In this document: positions 55,857 through 64,000 of the stretch, piece by piece
Position numbering within the stretch: the stretch's first letter is position 1
Layout: each line of letters opens with the position of its first letter
Assembly: GCF_012222305.1 (NCBI RefSeq)
Contig: NZ_CP035730.1
Span: 2,135,501 to 2,199,500, forward strand
Source of the DNA: Sulfolobus sp. S-194
GTDB lineage: Archaea; Thermoproteota; Thermoprotei_A; Sulfolobales; Sulfolobaceae
Reading direction: 5' to 3'
Length of the DNA stretch: 64,000 nucleotides
Position numbers and translations under genes: made by a program
The notes under the pieces: generated by a model
What the model saw: the letters and a program-made list of their open reading frames with translations, nothing else
What the model was told of the DNA's origin: nothing
Database searches by the model: none

Positions 55857-57149
55857 CTAAAGGAAAGCATCAATTCCTCCCTTCTTCCTCTTTATTACTT
55901 TTTCCACAAATTTATCCCTAACTGGAAGATAAACCTTCTCGTAAAATTCCCTCTGGTTAATTAATGTCTGCCTCGAAAAAGACGAGACATAATTTACTGA
56001 AGCTTTCCACGCTTCTTCATATGGTATTATGTGATCTATTTTATCCTTAATCTCCTTATCGTAATCCTCAGGTCTTTGTGGTCTATCGCCTATGACGAAA
56101 TAGCCCGTTTCTACATCTTGGTAAACCTCTTCACCCGCTACGTTAACTAGTTTTCTGTCGCTCTTTGCTTCAATAGGAACTTTATACATACCTTTTGATG
56201 TCTTCGGTACATAACTTTTTCCATAATGTTTAGCCCATGCATAAAATATTGCCCTATTCAAGCCAAAGGATTTAGCCTTATCTAAATCACCAAAGAGGAC
56301 ATAATACCTAGCGGCTTGAAGAATTCCCATCACTTGAAACCTTCCTATCTTTCCCTCTATCTCCTTCTTCTCCTCTATCTTAACACTTTCATGAGTAGGC
56401 TTATACTCCGCTATAGCTTTAATCAACAGATCTTCAGCTTCATTTTCTTCAAACCTCTCATATAGTCCTTCTTCATGGATAAAGGATTCCGGTTTAGCCC
56501 ACTCTGGTGAGAATTTATTTAATTTATCTGGTGAGAAACAAACTGTAACATAATCTAACTCCTTGTGAAATGAGAGTGGAGCAGTAAATATTCGTTTTGC
56601 ATCTATAAGGTCCTCAACTTTCAAAACACCACCAGAGCTTTCAGAAAGCTTTTGAAGCTCATCTCTAGTCTTATTAATGACGTACTGTACTATGGCATGA
56701 GCTGCAGTTAATGGGTCGTAAGTCTTTCCTATGGCCCTTTCGTTTATTCTAACATGTATTCCCTCACCACTCCATACTAAGTAAATTGACTTATCTATGC
56801 CCTCTTTCTCGAGATACGAAACAATCACCTCAGCAGCTTTAGTTGCATATTCCCACTTATCAATCTTAGTGTCGATGTCAAAGAAGGGAGTATAAGCAAT
56901 AAGTTTATCGCTGTTGACGTTCTCTTTATTTACTACCTCATATTTTCCTGCCGTAGCATAAACTGTTCTAGCGTTAAACATAAGGACTTTTTTAGGAACA
57001 TCATCTTTATTCTCAAATATTAAGGGGTTATTCTTTTTATCGTAACGGTACATAGCGTTTCCATAAAGTGCTATCCACCTTTGCCTAGAGAAGTTGTAAA
57101 TTTCCCTTTTGACTAGGTCTTTATTATAGTGAGTGAATAAGGATACCAT
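55857..57149 (-). CDS. Primase-polymerase (AEP)-like protein
   Basis: 430 residues from the ATG at 57149; the frame is open upstream to 57278 but that part is hydrophobic and unlike the rest. AEP-type motifs: FFDIDTK near residue 90 (motif I D-x-D), YLVWSGEGIHVRI near 122 (motif II S-G-x-G-x-H), and RIFTAPLSFHKELDYVTV near 190 (motif III region). It is not the host replicative PriS by context, with no PriL, and is probably of plasmid or viral origin. The C-terminal half has a Lys/Asp-rich domain without helicase motifs. Confidence 0.6.
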   Translation of the reverse strand: MVSLFTHYNKDLVKREIYNFSRQRWIALYGNAMYRYDKKNNPLIFENKDDVPKKVLMFNARTVYATAGKYEVVNKENVNSDKLIAYTPFFDIDTKIDKWEYATKAAEVIVSYLEKEGIDKSIYLVWSGEGIHVRINERAIGKTYDPLTAAHAIVQYVINKTRDELQKLSESSGGVLKVEDLIDAKRIFTAPLSFHKELDYVTVCFSPDKLNKFSPEWAKPESFIHEEGLYERFEENEAEDLLIKAIAEYKPTHESVKIEEKKEIEGKIGRFQVMGILQAARYYVLFGDLDKAKSFGLNRAIFYAWAKHYGKSYVPKTSKGMYKVPIEAKSDRKLVNVAGEEVYQDVETGYFVIGDRPQRPEDYDKEIKDKIDHIIPYEEAWKASVNYVSSFSRQTLINQREFYEKVYLPVRDKFVEKVIKRKKGGIDAFL

Positions 57150-57620
57150 ATATAAATTATTGTGAAATAAAATTAAAGACCATTTTCCTCTTTGTAATAA
57201 GTTAAAGACAAACAGTACTTCGTATTTAGTAAATGAACGCAAAAGGGTTTGATATATTTGTAGTTTAAATAGCAACAATGTATCTTTGAAACTAGAAAGA
57301 GAAGCCTTGCCCTTTTAGGCTAAGGAAAAACAGAAGGAACTCAACCACTTCTATGTATATTTTTAGTATTGCTTGTATTAAAACCGTCATATTTTTACAT
57401 CACGTTAAAAATATATATGAAATATTATCAAATTAGATAAAAACTTTTTAGAAATAACAGTAAAAATAAGTTGATAGATTAAAAGAATAATTTATTTATT
57501 CATGGACAAGCACCACAACTTTTTATAATACTGGAACACACACCTTTAAATCATCTCTTGAGGTATCAGGACCCTTTCATATATTTAACCTCATTTAAAC
57601 CGATAAGTTTATATATTTAC

Positions 57621-57649
57621 TTTACTATACTTTACTTTAGTGTAGTAAA
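57621..57649. promoter_or_regulatory. Inverted-repeat operator upstream of winged-helix operon
   Basis: TTTACTATAC (57621-57630) and GTGTAGTAAA (57640-57649) form 10-bp arms with one mismatch and a 9-base spacer, ending one base before the ATG at 57651. A TATA-like TTTATATATTT lies at 57608-57618. The location over the transcription start suggests repression, possibly by the winged-helix product of the second gene. Confidence 0.55.
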
Positions 57650-57650
57650 T

Positions 57651-58094
57651 ATGAGTACAGAAAACCCGTCCGATAAAATTACACAAATATCACTTGATAA
57701 AGTGAAAGAAATAATGAATAAAGCAAACCCCGAAAAACAAACATCTAATGAAATTGTTGGAAATAACTGGAAAGTAAAAATTACCGATATAAAGATAAGG
57801 AAAGATAATAATGAATTAATATACAAACTATACGGTATTTATCTTGGAGATAAGTCAGTAGCAGTAAACGTTACAAATGATGGAAAACTTAGACATGTAA
57901 TACTGAATGATATTAAAGTACTTGATGAGACAGACCAAAGTGTAAGGAAAAGGGGTACGATGCTATTACTGGATTATGAAAATCAGAAGGTGATGATTAC
58001 AGAAGCTGAGATAGAACTATGGAAAGGAAAGACCGGGTTTGAAGCCATAAAATCGATCAATATTATAAGGAACGAGGTAAGGAACTTGCAATGA
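57651..58094 (+). CDS. Hypothetical beta-rich protein, first gene of winged-helix operon
   Basis: 147 residues from the ATG at 57651 (an upstream open stretch lies across the operator). The body is strand-rich with an OB-like rhythm (WKVKITDIKIRKDNNELIYKLYGIYLG...VMITEAEIELWKG). Family not recognised. It overlaps the next gene by four bases. A nucleic-acid-binding function is possible in view of the primase-like neighbour, but this is inference. Confidence 0.55.
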   Translation: MSTENPSDKITQISLDKVKEIMNKANPEKQTSNEIVGNNWKVKITDIKIRKDNNELIYKLYGIYLGDKSVAVNVTNDGKLRHVILNDIKVLDETDQSVRKRGTMLLLDYENQKVMITEAEIELWKGKTGFEAIKSINIIRNEVRNLQ

Positions 58095-58483
58095 ATATAA
58101 GTAGTCAGAATAAAATTTATACTGTGAAGAGAAATTTAATACTTGAATATTGCAAGACTCCTAAATCCTTCACGGAACTAAGGGATCTAACTGGGATGTC
58201 TGATGCGGGTCTATCTAAGGCACTAAACGACCTTATAAAGAAAGGGTACTTGCAGAAGACTTCGGATGGAAAATATGTGATAACCGATAAGGTAATGCAA
58301 AGCTATAAGGAGAGAATTGTTAATAGGATTTGGTTTAAATATCAAGGAATCTCAGATGAGAAAATTGAAAAAATAGCTGATCTTTTGAAGGACGAGGGAG
58401 AATTTTATATTCTAGCTTCTAAAGGTAATATTGACACAGATGATCTAACGCTTCTATTACAATACCTTTTCTTACTCACGTGA
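58091..58483 (+). CDS. Winged-helix DNA-binding protein
   Basis: 130 residues. Residues 12-75 are a winged helix of the ArsR/MarR-like kind: LILEYCKTPKSFTELRDLTG, recognition helix DAGLSKALNDLIKKGYL, wing KTSDGKYVITDK. The C-terminal 55 residues are helical and may dimerise. Co-translated with the preceding gene. Likely autoregulator through the inverted repeat at 57621. Confidence 0.75.
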   Translation: MNISSQNKIYTVKRNLILEYCKTPKSFTELRDLTGMSDAGLSKALNDLIKKGYLQKTSDGKYVITDKVMQSYKERIVNRIWFKYQGISDEKIEKIADLLKDEGEFYILASKGNIDTDDLTLLLQYLFLLT

Positions 58484-58589
58484 TTTCTTGTGACGTCTTT
58501 ATTTCTGAATATTCTGTTTAAGTAATGCCTTTTTTATTACTAATTGAATTTTTAGTTATTGCTAGAAGAAAAAAGCGATTGGAAACAAT

Positions 58590-58650
58590 CATAATGTCAT
58601 TATTTATATATAAATTTATTGACTAAGATAATCTAGATGCTCCTTCCTAA
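58590..58650 (+). mobile_element. MITE, copy 6 (left-end fragment)
   Basis: CATAATGTCATTATTTATAT continues as AAATTTATTGACTAAG, matching the left 50 bases of the family with changes; no right end follows. The remaining gap (58651-58979) has a short GC-richer stretch near 58660-58700 but no gene. Confidence 0.5.
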
Positions 58651-58979
58651 GTCCTATTAAGCCCATAGTCGAGCTGGGGAAAGAGCGTTGTTAACATCAC
58701 TGAAAGAAATTTTGACAAAGGAGTATTTAAATATAAGGGGGCTATCCATCCCACTGACGAGGCTTTTCACCTCCTTAATCCCTTTTCTGTAATTATTTCG
58801 CATGAAATTATTACGATGAAGATAAATCTTGATGAAAAAGAGTGTTCAAGGAGAAAACACAGACTGATATTTGTGTTCTTTTTATGATCGTATAGAGCCT
58901 CCAAAGAGAGAAAGGAACTATTTACTCGGCACTATAAACGCACGGTATATTTTTATTCTTTTAATAATTGTATATAATT

Positions 58980-59510
58980 ATGAACAGAATAAAAATATCT
59001 GGCTACATGATTCTTGTAGGTATATCACAATTTTTACTATTTATGATAATATCAGAGATTTTATATCCTAATTATTCTATAAAATATAACTATATAAGCG
59101 ACTTAGGTGTTGGTAAAACTGCAATTATATTCAATACTTCAATTATAATGATGGGTATATTAGTCATGATAGGTTCACTACTGCTAAAAGCATACTATTA
59201 CCCCTTGTTATTTTTAATAGGTTTAGGTGCAACAATAGTAGGAATATTCCCCGAAACTACAGGATTACCACACTTAATTGGAGCTCTTTTAGCTTTTCTC
59301 TTTGGCGGAATAAGTGCAATATTAACCTCAATAAGGAGAAATTATTTTTGGACCATACTAGGGTTAATTACTCTGATTTCTCTAATCCTTTATGTGTTAA
59401 AAGATTACGGAACACTCGGACCCGGAGGAATGGAAAGGATGATAGTATATCCAGAAATTATTTGGGGAATCAGTTTCTCTACATATATAACTAATAAAGT
59501 CTCACCGTAA
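58980..59510 (+). CDS. DUF998 family membrane protein
   Basis: 176 residues with six hydrophobic segments; the ATG at 58980 is preferred to a TTG four codons upstream. The family marks are YNYISDLGVG after the first helix, GIFPETTGLPHLIGA near residue 95, and a GxFPE-type turn. Function of the family is not established. Own promoter in AT-rich DNA. Confidence 0.7.
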   Translation: MNRIKISGYMILVGISQFLLFMIISEILYPNYSIKYNYISDLGVGKTAIIFNTSIIMMGILVMIGSLLLKAYYYPLLFLIGLGATIVGIFPETTGLPHLIGALLAFLFGGISAILTSIRRNYFWTILGLITLISLILYVLKDYGTLGPGGMERMIVYPEIIWGISFSTYITNKVSP

Positions 59511-59704
59511 CCAAGTGCACTAACAACTGTGATTCCTAAATTAGCAACTCTGAAAATAATTCTAGGTAATAGTTTTTAAAGTATGATCCTAGGTCTATGA
59601 AGGTCTTATTCCCTAAAACCCATTATATATGTTGCACATCTTTTTCTCACAACCATTAAAAGACATTTCAAAAATATCAGTTTCAGAAAAATATTAGTCT
59701 TTAA

Positions 59705-60148
59705 TCATAAATTTAAGTTGAATTTTATTCTAATGTAATTAAGTTTATTTTCTGGAGCTTCTATGTCGTTTATAACAATATACTTGCCGTCAAAAGTTAT
59801 AATGTACCAATTTCCTAAGTTAACGTAAGATGCTAACAAAACTTTATCAAATCTTTCATTAGTCATAGAAATCATTCTTACTTTATTCCACGGGACTATA
59901 AGATCACTTCTATTGCATAATATATATTTGTTAAGGATTTTCGCTATCTTGTCTTTATATAAGGATAAGGTAGATATTAGCATAAGGACTGTAATTGTAT
60001 ATAATATAATAGACTTATAAACAAAATAGAAAATATAAACCAGAACAATTACTGAAAGAAACACTGATAAAATGTATACAAAGATCAATGTAAGTAGGAT
60101 ATACTTTTTTGGTATTTTGTGAATGCCAGTGGCATCAGCTACATACAA
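59705..60148 (-). CDS. Small membrane protein with PH-like cytoplasmic tail
   Basis: 147 residues: two hydrophobic segments (residues 18-40 and 44-62) followed by a soluble C-terminal region (LIVPWNKVRMISMTNERF ... GNWYIITFDGKYIVINDI) with the strand pattern of bacterial PH-like domains. No adjacent partner. 60149-60475 downstream of Cas6 contains no gene. Confidence 0.5.
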   Translation of the reverse strand: MYVADATGIHKIPKKYILLTLIFVYILSVFLSVIVLVYIFYFVYKSIILYTITVLMLISTLSLYKDKIAKILNKYILCNRSDLIVPWNKVRMISMTNERFDKVLLASYVNLGNWYIITFDGKYIVINDIEAPENKLNYIRIKFNLNL

Positions 60149-60475
60149 TCCTTGTGAGTTAAATGTGATACCTAAAGTCTCTCTATCATTAAATCACTCA
60201 ACATCTAAAAAAGTTGTTAATCTCTTTCCCATAAATAAAATAAAAAGTTTGAAATAAAAATTCACGTTTGTTATTTGTAAATTGCCTCTTGTAAATACAC
60301 TTCAGCTGACGTTAGTGGTCCTAATATATGTTAATCTTTCGCAAATAACTATAATTTACAGCTAAGAGTTTTGATGCCATAGCAGAGATCTTAGATAGTT
60401 TAAATAACTGAAACAGGATAGTAGAGATAATGAACTAACAGTCCACAAATCTACGCATAAAAAATAACTATGGTT

Positions 60476-61261
60476 TCAGTTTTTAATACTCTTTACCATA
60501 ACTTCTCCGAAGCCTATTGCTCTAGATTTACCCACTCCTACATAATTAGCATAAGCCAACAGCTTTCTAATGCCATCTCTTAAAGAGCTATTCCTTCTAG
60601 CTTCCAAGGTAAATAACGCCCAACCTACAAATCCCCTCACCTTACTCTTATCGTAGATTATTGTAACGGGTCTTAAATTGTAATCAACCTCTTTAAAATA
60701 GTATAGCGCCCTACTGTGGCTTATTATTATCTTCTTTTCTTGATACTTATTCCAATGCCTCTGTATTGAGACGAGAAAATAAGGTGAGAAAGGAAATAAC
60801 AGATATCTATTCTTCTTCCTCTTAAAGTTAGGCCTAGGGGGTTGGATAAGGGTAGGAGTCTTAAACTCAATCCTATAAGCCTTAGAATCTTCTATTTCTG
60901 GCTCCTCAAACACCTTAGTCTCTCTCACTTCAACGGAGGCCTCAGTACTGTACACCTTAACATTAAAATAAGGGTTAGAGACCACTTCCTCAAAGAGGTT
61001 AATGTCAAGGCTAGTTAAGTCAAAATAGTAATTAACGCCGGCTTTGAGCTTCAATATCTTATACCCCATGGATTTGAATATGGATCTTCCCTCTTCGTCC
61101 CTAATTACTGTAACTCTAACCGGCTTCAAGGGCTCATTACTCTCCGAGATTTTCACATAAGAAGGGTAATTACTCACCACAATTCTGGAAACTTTAGAGG
61201 TGAAGGGCTGTACTATCACTTCGTCCTTAAACTTAAGCGAGAACCTAATCCAAAATATCAA
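60476..61261 (-). CDS. cas6: CRISPR-associated endoribonuclease Cas6
   Basis: Cuts pre-crRNA within repeats. 261 residues with two RAMP-type ferredoxin folds: N-terminal WIRFSLKFKDE, and the C-terminal glycine-rich loop YANYVGVGKSRAIGFGEVMV that is the Cas6 hallmark. It stands alone: no array, other cas gene or leader is in the window. Most similar in pattern to Sulfolobales Cas6 proteins that serve distant arrays. Confidence 0.85.
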   Translation of the reverse strand: MIFWIRFSLKFKDEVIVQPFTSKVSRIVVSNYPSYVKISESNEPLKPVRVTVIRDEEGRSIFKSMGYKILKLKAGVNYYFDLTSLDINLFEEVVSNPYFNVKVYSTEASVEVRETKVFEEPEIEDSKAYRIEFKTPTLIQPPRPNFKRKKNRYLLFPFSPYFLVSIQRHWNKYQEKKIIISHSRALYYFKEVDYNLRPVTIIYDKSKVRGFVGWALFTLEARRNSSLRDGIRKLLAYANYVGVGKSRAIGFGEVMVKSIKN

Positions 61262-61499
61262 TTTAATATAAATTAGGTAAAGAGTTATATAAGCAAAACC
61301 ATTAGAGAGGACTCTGGAAAGATAGAGATACCGTGGTCAATCTTTCTGAGAGTTAAAAAAGCGGAAGTTTGCCTTATAGTTAATAAGTACTTTATAAGAT
61401 ATGGTAGATATTTATACTATATTTAATCGCAAAGAGAGCAAGTCTATCCGTACTAGATGAAAACTTTATATTATAAAACCGTGTATTTATTTAAAACAG

Positions 61500-62460
61500 T
61501 TCAATGTAAGATTTTTACACAAAACCCTTAGACCCCAAATTCATCACCACAAAAAATAATTCAAGTGAATTAAAAAGTGGATAAAATATTTTAACTAAAT
61601 ATTCTTGAATTATTGTAATATTATCTTGTAAAAACAAGATAATCAAGAGTAAGCGGAAATCTTCCTTGCTCGTTGTCCCCTTGAGGAGCAAGTATAGATT
61701 AACATTGCTAGGACGAAGAGGCGGAATAACCAACTCCTTGATGATGTGAAGATTAGGAAAGACTTAATTAACTTGTATGATGTAGTGGTGTCCTAACCTT
61801 GTTATACCATTTTACAACAATACTCCTATTTACGTCTAGGTTTGTCCCTTTTGCCAAGTACTCCTTGTCTTTACCACGATGTATTATTAGTCTGAATTTT
61901 GCTTTTTTGCCTCTTGATTTTGCAGTGTAATCTCCGTCAAAATTTCTATGTATTCCAACCTTTTTCACGTGTACTCCAATGATGAAGCTGACAAGTAGTT
62001 GATCACGTCTACTGAGTAGAATTCGGCATCTAGTGCTATTAGGCCCAATGCTAGTATTTGTTTTATTAGGTTTTCAACTATCTTTAGTCTAGTCATTCTA
62101 TGTTTGTGAATGCTTATATTAGTGTTTTTCCCTTGTTGTTGCGTAATTCTACGCGTGGCCTTTTTCTGATCCGCTTAGTCCTTCTTCTGGTTTTCCCTTG
62201 TTATTGATGTCCGGTCTATTACTATTTTTACGCGTCTTCTTTCACTTAGTTGCTTGATTGTTTTGGTCACGTTTAGCATTTGTTCTATTACTTGTGGTTG
62301 TTCTTTCACGTAGTTTCTTACTGTTTGTGGTGATATGCTAAACTCTTTTGCCTTGTTTTCCACGGAATCTTTTGTTAGTGCTGCTGTTACAAGTGTTTTC
62401 TTGACTTCTTCCCTTGAAGTTTATGATGGAAAATAATTTTTCCTCGATTTGTACACGTAG
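61500..62460 (-). pseudogene. Decayed DDE transposase (ISC1217/ISH3-like)
   Basis: Minus-strand fragments in several frames line up as one transposase: REEVKKTLVTAALTKDSVENKAKEF...QTVRNYVKEQ at the N-terminus, KIVIDRTSITRENQ (first Asp), KHRMTRLKIVENLIKQILALGLIALDAEFYSVDV (second Asp), VGIHRNFDGDYTAKSRGKKAKFRL, then LLLKGTTSKEDFRLLLIILFLQ at the end. At least three frameshifts and stops interrupt it. Terminal repeats were not identified with confidence. It lies next to Cas6. Confidence 0.7.
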
Positions 62461-62764
62461 TTTAGGGTAGATGTAGTCTGGCTTTGTCAAGTGTTTTTCT
62501 TTTAAAGTAATACCACTCCATCTACCTTAACTTTTTCTCTAATTACAAAATTTTCAAGATAATAGTTAATTATTCCTTGTAATTATTTTTGTAAAATGAA
62601 TTTGGAGTCTAGGGAAAATGCTAAACTCGTTATGCTTGAATGGTAATGATTTCTTTCGGAAAGTGTATAAAACTTATACAATAGTCGAAAAAAGGACCTT
62701 TAGATTACGCATAGGGATTTCTCTTAATAAAAATGCTTTTAATCCACGGATTAAAAGTTAAATC

Positions 62765-63241
62765 ATGCCAAAAGAATTAACCCCACTAGAAAAGTTGCAA
62801 TTAATCGTCCCTGGTTATAGAGGATATAAAGTAAAGGACTTAATAAGGCAAGATGATTTTCTAGTTAGGCAGTCTACAATATCTAAGTTGGAAAGTGCAA
62901 TCAATAATATTGCTCAGCAAGAATCTCAAATAGCCCAAATAGAGCCTTTCTCTCCTCTTTTAAAGAAAATGGAATATTTACAATCTCAGTTGAGATCTAT
63001 AATTGGGCTAATAAGTTCTCAACAGGGTGGCGGAGCAGATGTTTACGCTAGGTATAAGATACAGACTGAACAGCTTGATGAAATAGTAAATAATGACTTA
63101 CAAATGGTTAGTATTGCTAATGATATACTGAATTTATCAACTTCTACAGAGAACGTGGATGTTATACTTTCTATGATAAGTAAGTTGAGGGAAATTATAA
63201 TGAATAGAAATAAACTTCTCTTCCCCCCGGAGGCAAGATAA
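62765..63241 (+). CDS. Coiled-coil protein upstream of SPFH gene
   Basis: 158 residues, helical throughout, with Gln/Ser/Ile heptads (INNIAQQESQIAQIE, LKKMEYLQSQLRSII) predicting coiled coils, and a Gly-rich break (SSQQGGGADVYARYK). Family not recognised. It lies 102 bases upstream of an SPFH-domain gene on the same strand; a partner or membrane-scaffold role is inferred from that. Confidence 0.6.
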   Translation: MPKELTPLEKLQLIVPGYRGYKVKDLIRQDDFLVRQSTISKLESAINNIAQQESQIAQIEPFSPLLKKMEYLQSQLRSIIGLISSQQGGGADVYARYKIQTEQLDEIVNNDLQMVSIANDILNLSTSTENVDVILSMISKLREIIMNRNKLLFPPEAR

Positions 63242-63342
63242 ATAATTTAACACCTATATAGATTATGTAGACAGCTTATTCTCTTTTCTCTCATACACAA
63301 AATCTTTTTATATTCATATAGTTATTAGTTATTAGATTTGAA

Positions 63343-64000
63343 ATGTCACTCAGAGCTCAAGTTATAAGCACAGAGTTGGAGAATGGTACCTCCTTAATGA
63401 CTCAAGACACAATAATTTATCGATTTCCCAAAGAAAATATAACCTCAAAATCATTATTTATTGTTCAACCTACTGAGAGGTGTATAGTCGTAATTCAAGG
63501 ACAAATTGCTGCAGATCTTCCACCTGGAACTCACAATATTCAATCTCCAGCAAATCCGCTTTCGGCATTTCTTTCAAAGTTTAGATATTCGTCTTTACCT
63601 TACGATACCGTAGTTTACTTCGTATCTATGACAAGGCACGAAGTTAGAGTTGCTGGGATTAGCCAAACTGACGATTTAGTCCCCTTAGAATACGAGGTAG
63701 CAGTATATTTCAGAGTTCAGAATCCTTCACTTCTAGTAACTAATGTACAGTTCGGTTCACAGTATTTTAAAGACGCTGATTTAGCCGGTTATATTAATCC
63801 AATAATAGACCAAGAAGTGAGTCAAGTTCTGAATAACGTAAAGCTTGTAGATGTTTATAAGAAATTTTCTGATATATCTACAGCAGTAACTGCGGGACTA
63901 AAGACTTTCCTTAATGAGATAGGGATAGACTTAATTTCTGTAAGAGTGACAAAGCTAATACCACAAGACCCTGAATTAAGGAGAATATTACAATTGAGGG
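63343..64000 (+). CDS. SPFH/band 7 domain protein (cut by window edge)
   Basis: Starts ATG 63343 and stays open to the right edge (219 residues). The SPFH pattern is visible: VISTELENGTSLMTQDTIIY, VQPTERCIVVIQGQI, a proline-rich strand, VAGISQTDDLVPLEYEVAVY, and a helix ISTAVTAGLKTFLNEIGIDLISVRVTKLIPQDP ending the domain. It resembles the virion-core/YdjI type of stomatin relatives rather than flotillin. There is no N-terminal membrane helix. The C-terminus is outside the window. Confidence 0.75.
   Translation, partial: MSLRAQVISTELENGTSLMTQDTIIYRFPKENITSKSLFIVQPTERCIVVIQGQIAADLPPGTHNIQSPANPLSAFLSKFRYSSLPYDTVVYFVSMTRHEVRVAGISQTDDLVPLEYEVAVYFRVQNPSLLVTNVQFGSQYFKDADLAGYINPIIDQEVSQVLNNVKLVDVYKKFSDISTAVTAGLKTFLNEIGIDLISVRVTKLIPQDPELRRILQLR

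Noticed and set aside
58660-58800. GC-richer stretch resembling a small RNA
   Set aside because: No stable hairpin or repeat partner was found, and it may be IS debris.

Overview
The window reads as chromosomal DNA of a thermoacidophilic crenarchaeon of the order Sulfolobales, most likely close to Sulfurisphaera (Sulfolobus) tokodaii. The DNA is very AT-rich. Many genes begin with GTG or TTG. TATA boxes sit about 26 bases upstream of start codons, as in leaderless transcripts. Typical gene sets are present: an XPB helicase/Bax1 nuclease pair, TrmB- and Lrp-type regulators, class III signal peptides, an archaeal cytochrome bd-like pair, Cas6 and a TRIC channel. No rRNA, tRNA or CRISPR array was recognised.

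Left region (1-12 kb). This holds a complete multicomponent diiron monooxygenase of the toluene-4-monooxygenase type, in the order alpha, gamma, Rieske ferredoxin, effector, beta, followed by a PaaD/MIP18-like (DUF59) protein. The alpha subunit is split into two genes. The first carries all six iron ligands. The second has its own promoter and its own N-terminal extension. A palindrome, TCAAAC-N2-GTTTGA, lies 36-37 bases upstream of four start codons: both alpha pieces, a ferredoxin reductase at 7.3 kb and a zinc alcohol dehydrogenase at 9.6 kb. Each copy abuts the BRE/TATA region, which is an activator-type position. This defines a candidate regulon of oxygenase, electron supply and alcohol oxidation. 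A gene cut by the left edge may encode its regulator. A TPP-dependent decarboxylase/synthase-like enzyme and an E1 alpha/beta pair of a 2-oxoacid or acetoin dehydrogenase lie in the same region without the palindrome.

Middle region (12-40 kb). It starts with a MITE, the end of an IS110-like element, a nucleotidyltransferase with a small partner, a primase-like protein and a pilin-like protein. Housekeeping and metabolic genes follow: a dCTP deaminase/dUTPase-like protein, MFS transporter plus TrmB regulator, persulfide-dioxygenase-like hydrolase, an operon with a DAO-family oxidase, HEAT protein, ThiS/MoaD-like sulfur carrier and PurM-fold protein, a Trm9-like methyltransferase, a ferritin-like diiron protein, pyruvate kinase, secreted proteins, Bax1/XPB, an Lrp-type regulator, transporters and a threonine-synthase-like enzyme.

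Right region (40-64 kb). This part is more mobile. It has GC-rich remnants resembling IS605 tnpB 3' ends, an IS110-family transposase remnant, a HEPN/degenerate nucleotidyltransferase pair with an exact 93-bp internal duplication, a frameshifted MFS gene and a long decayed DDE transposase. Between these are an amidohydrolase, a cytochrome bd-like oxidase pair, a second primase-like gene, a small winged-helix operon with a palindromic operator, an orphan Cas6, and an SPFH protein cut by the right edge. Six copies or fragments of one 113-130 bp MITE family are scattered through the window.
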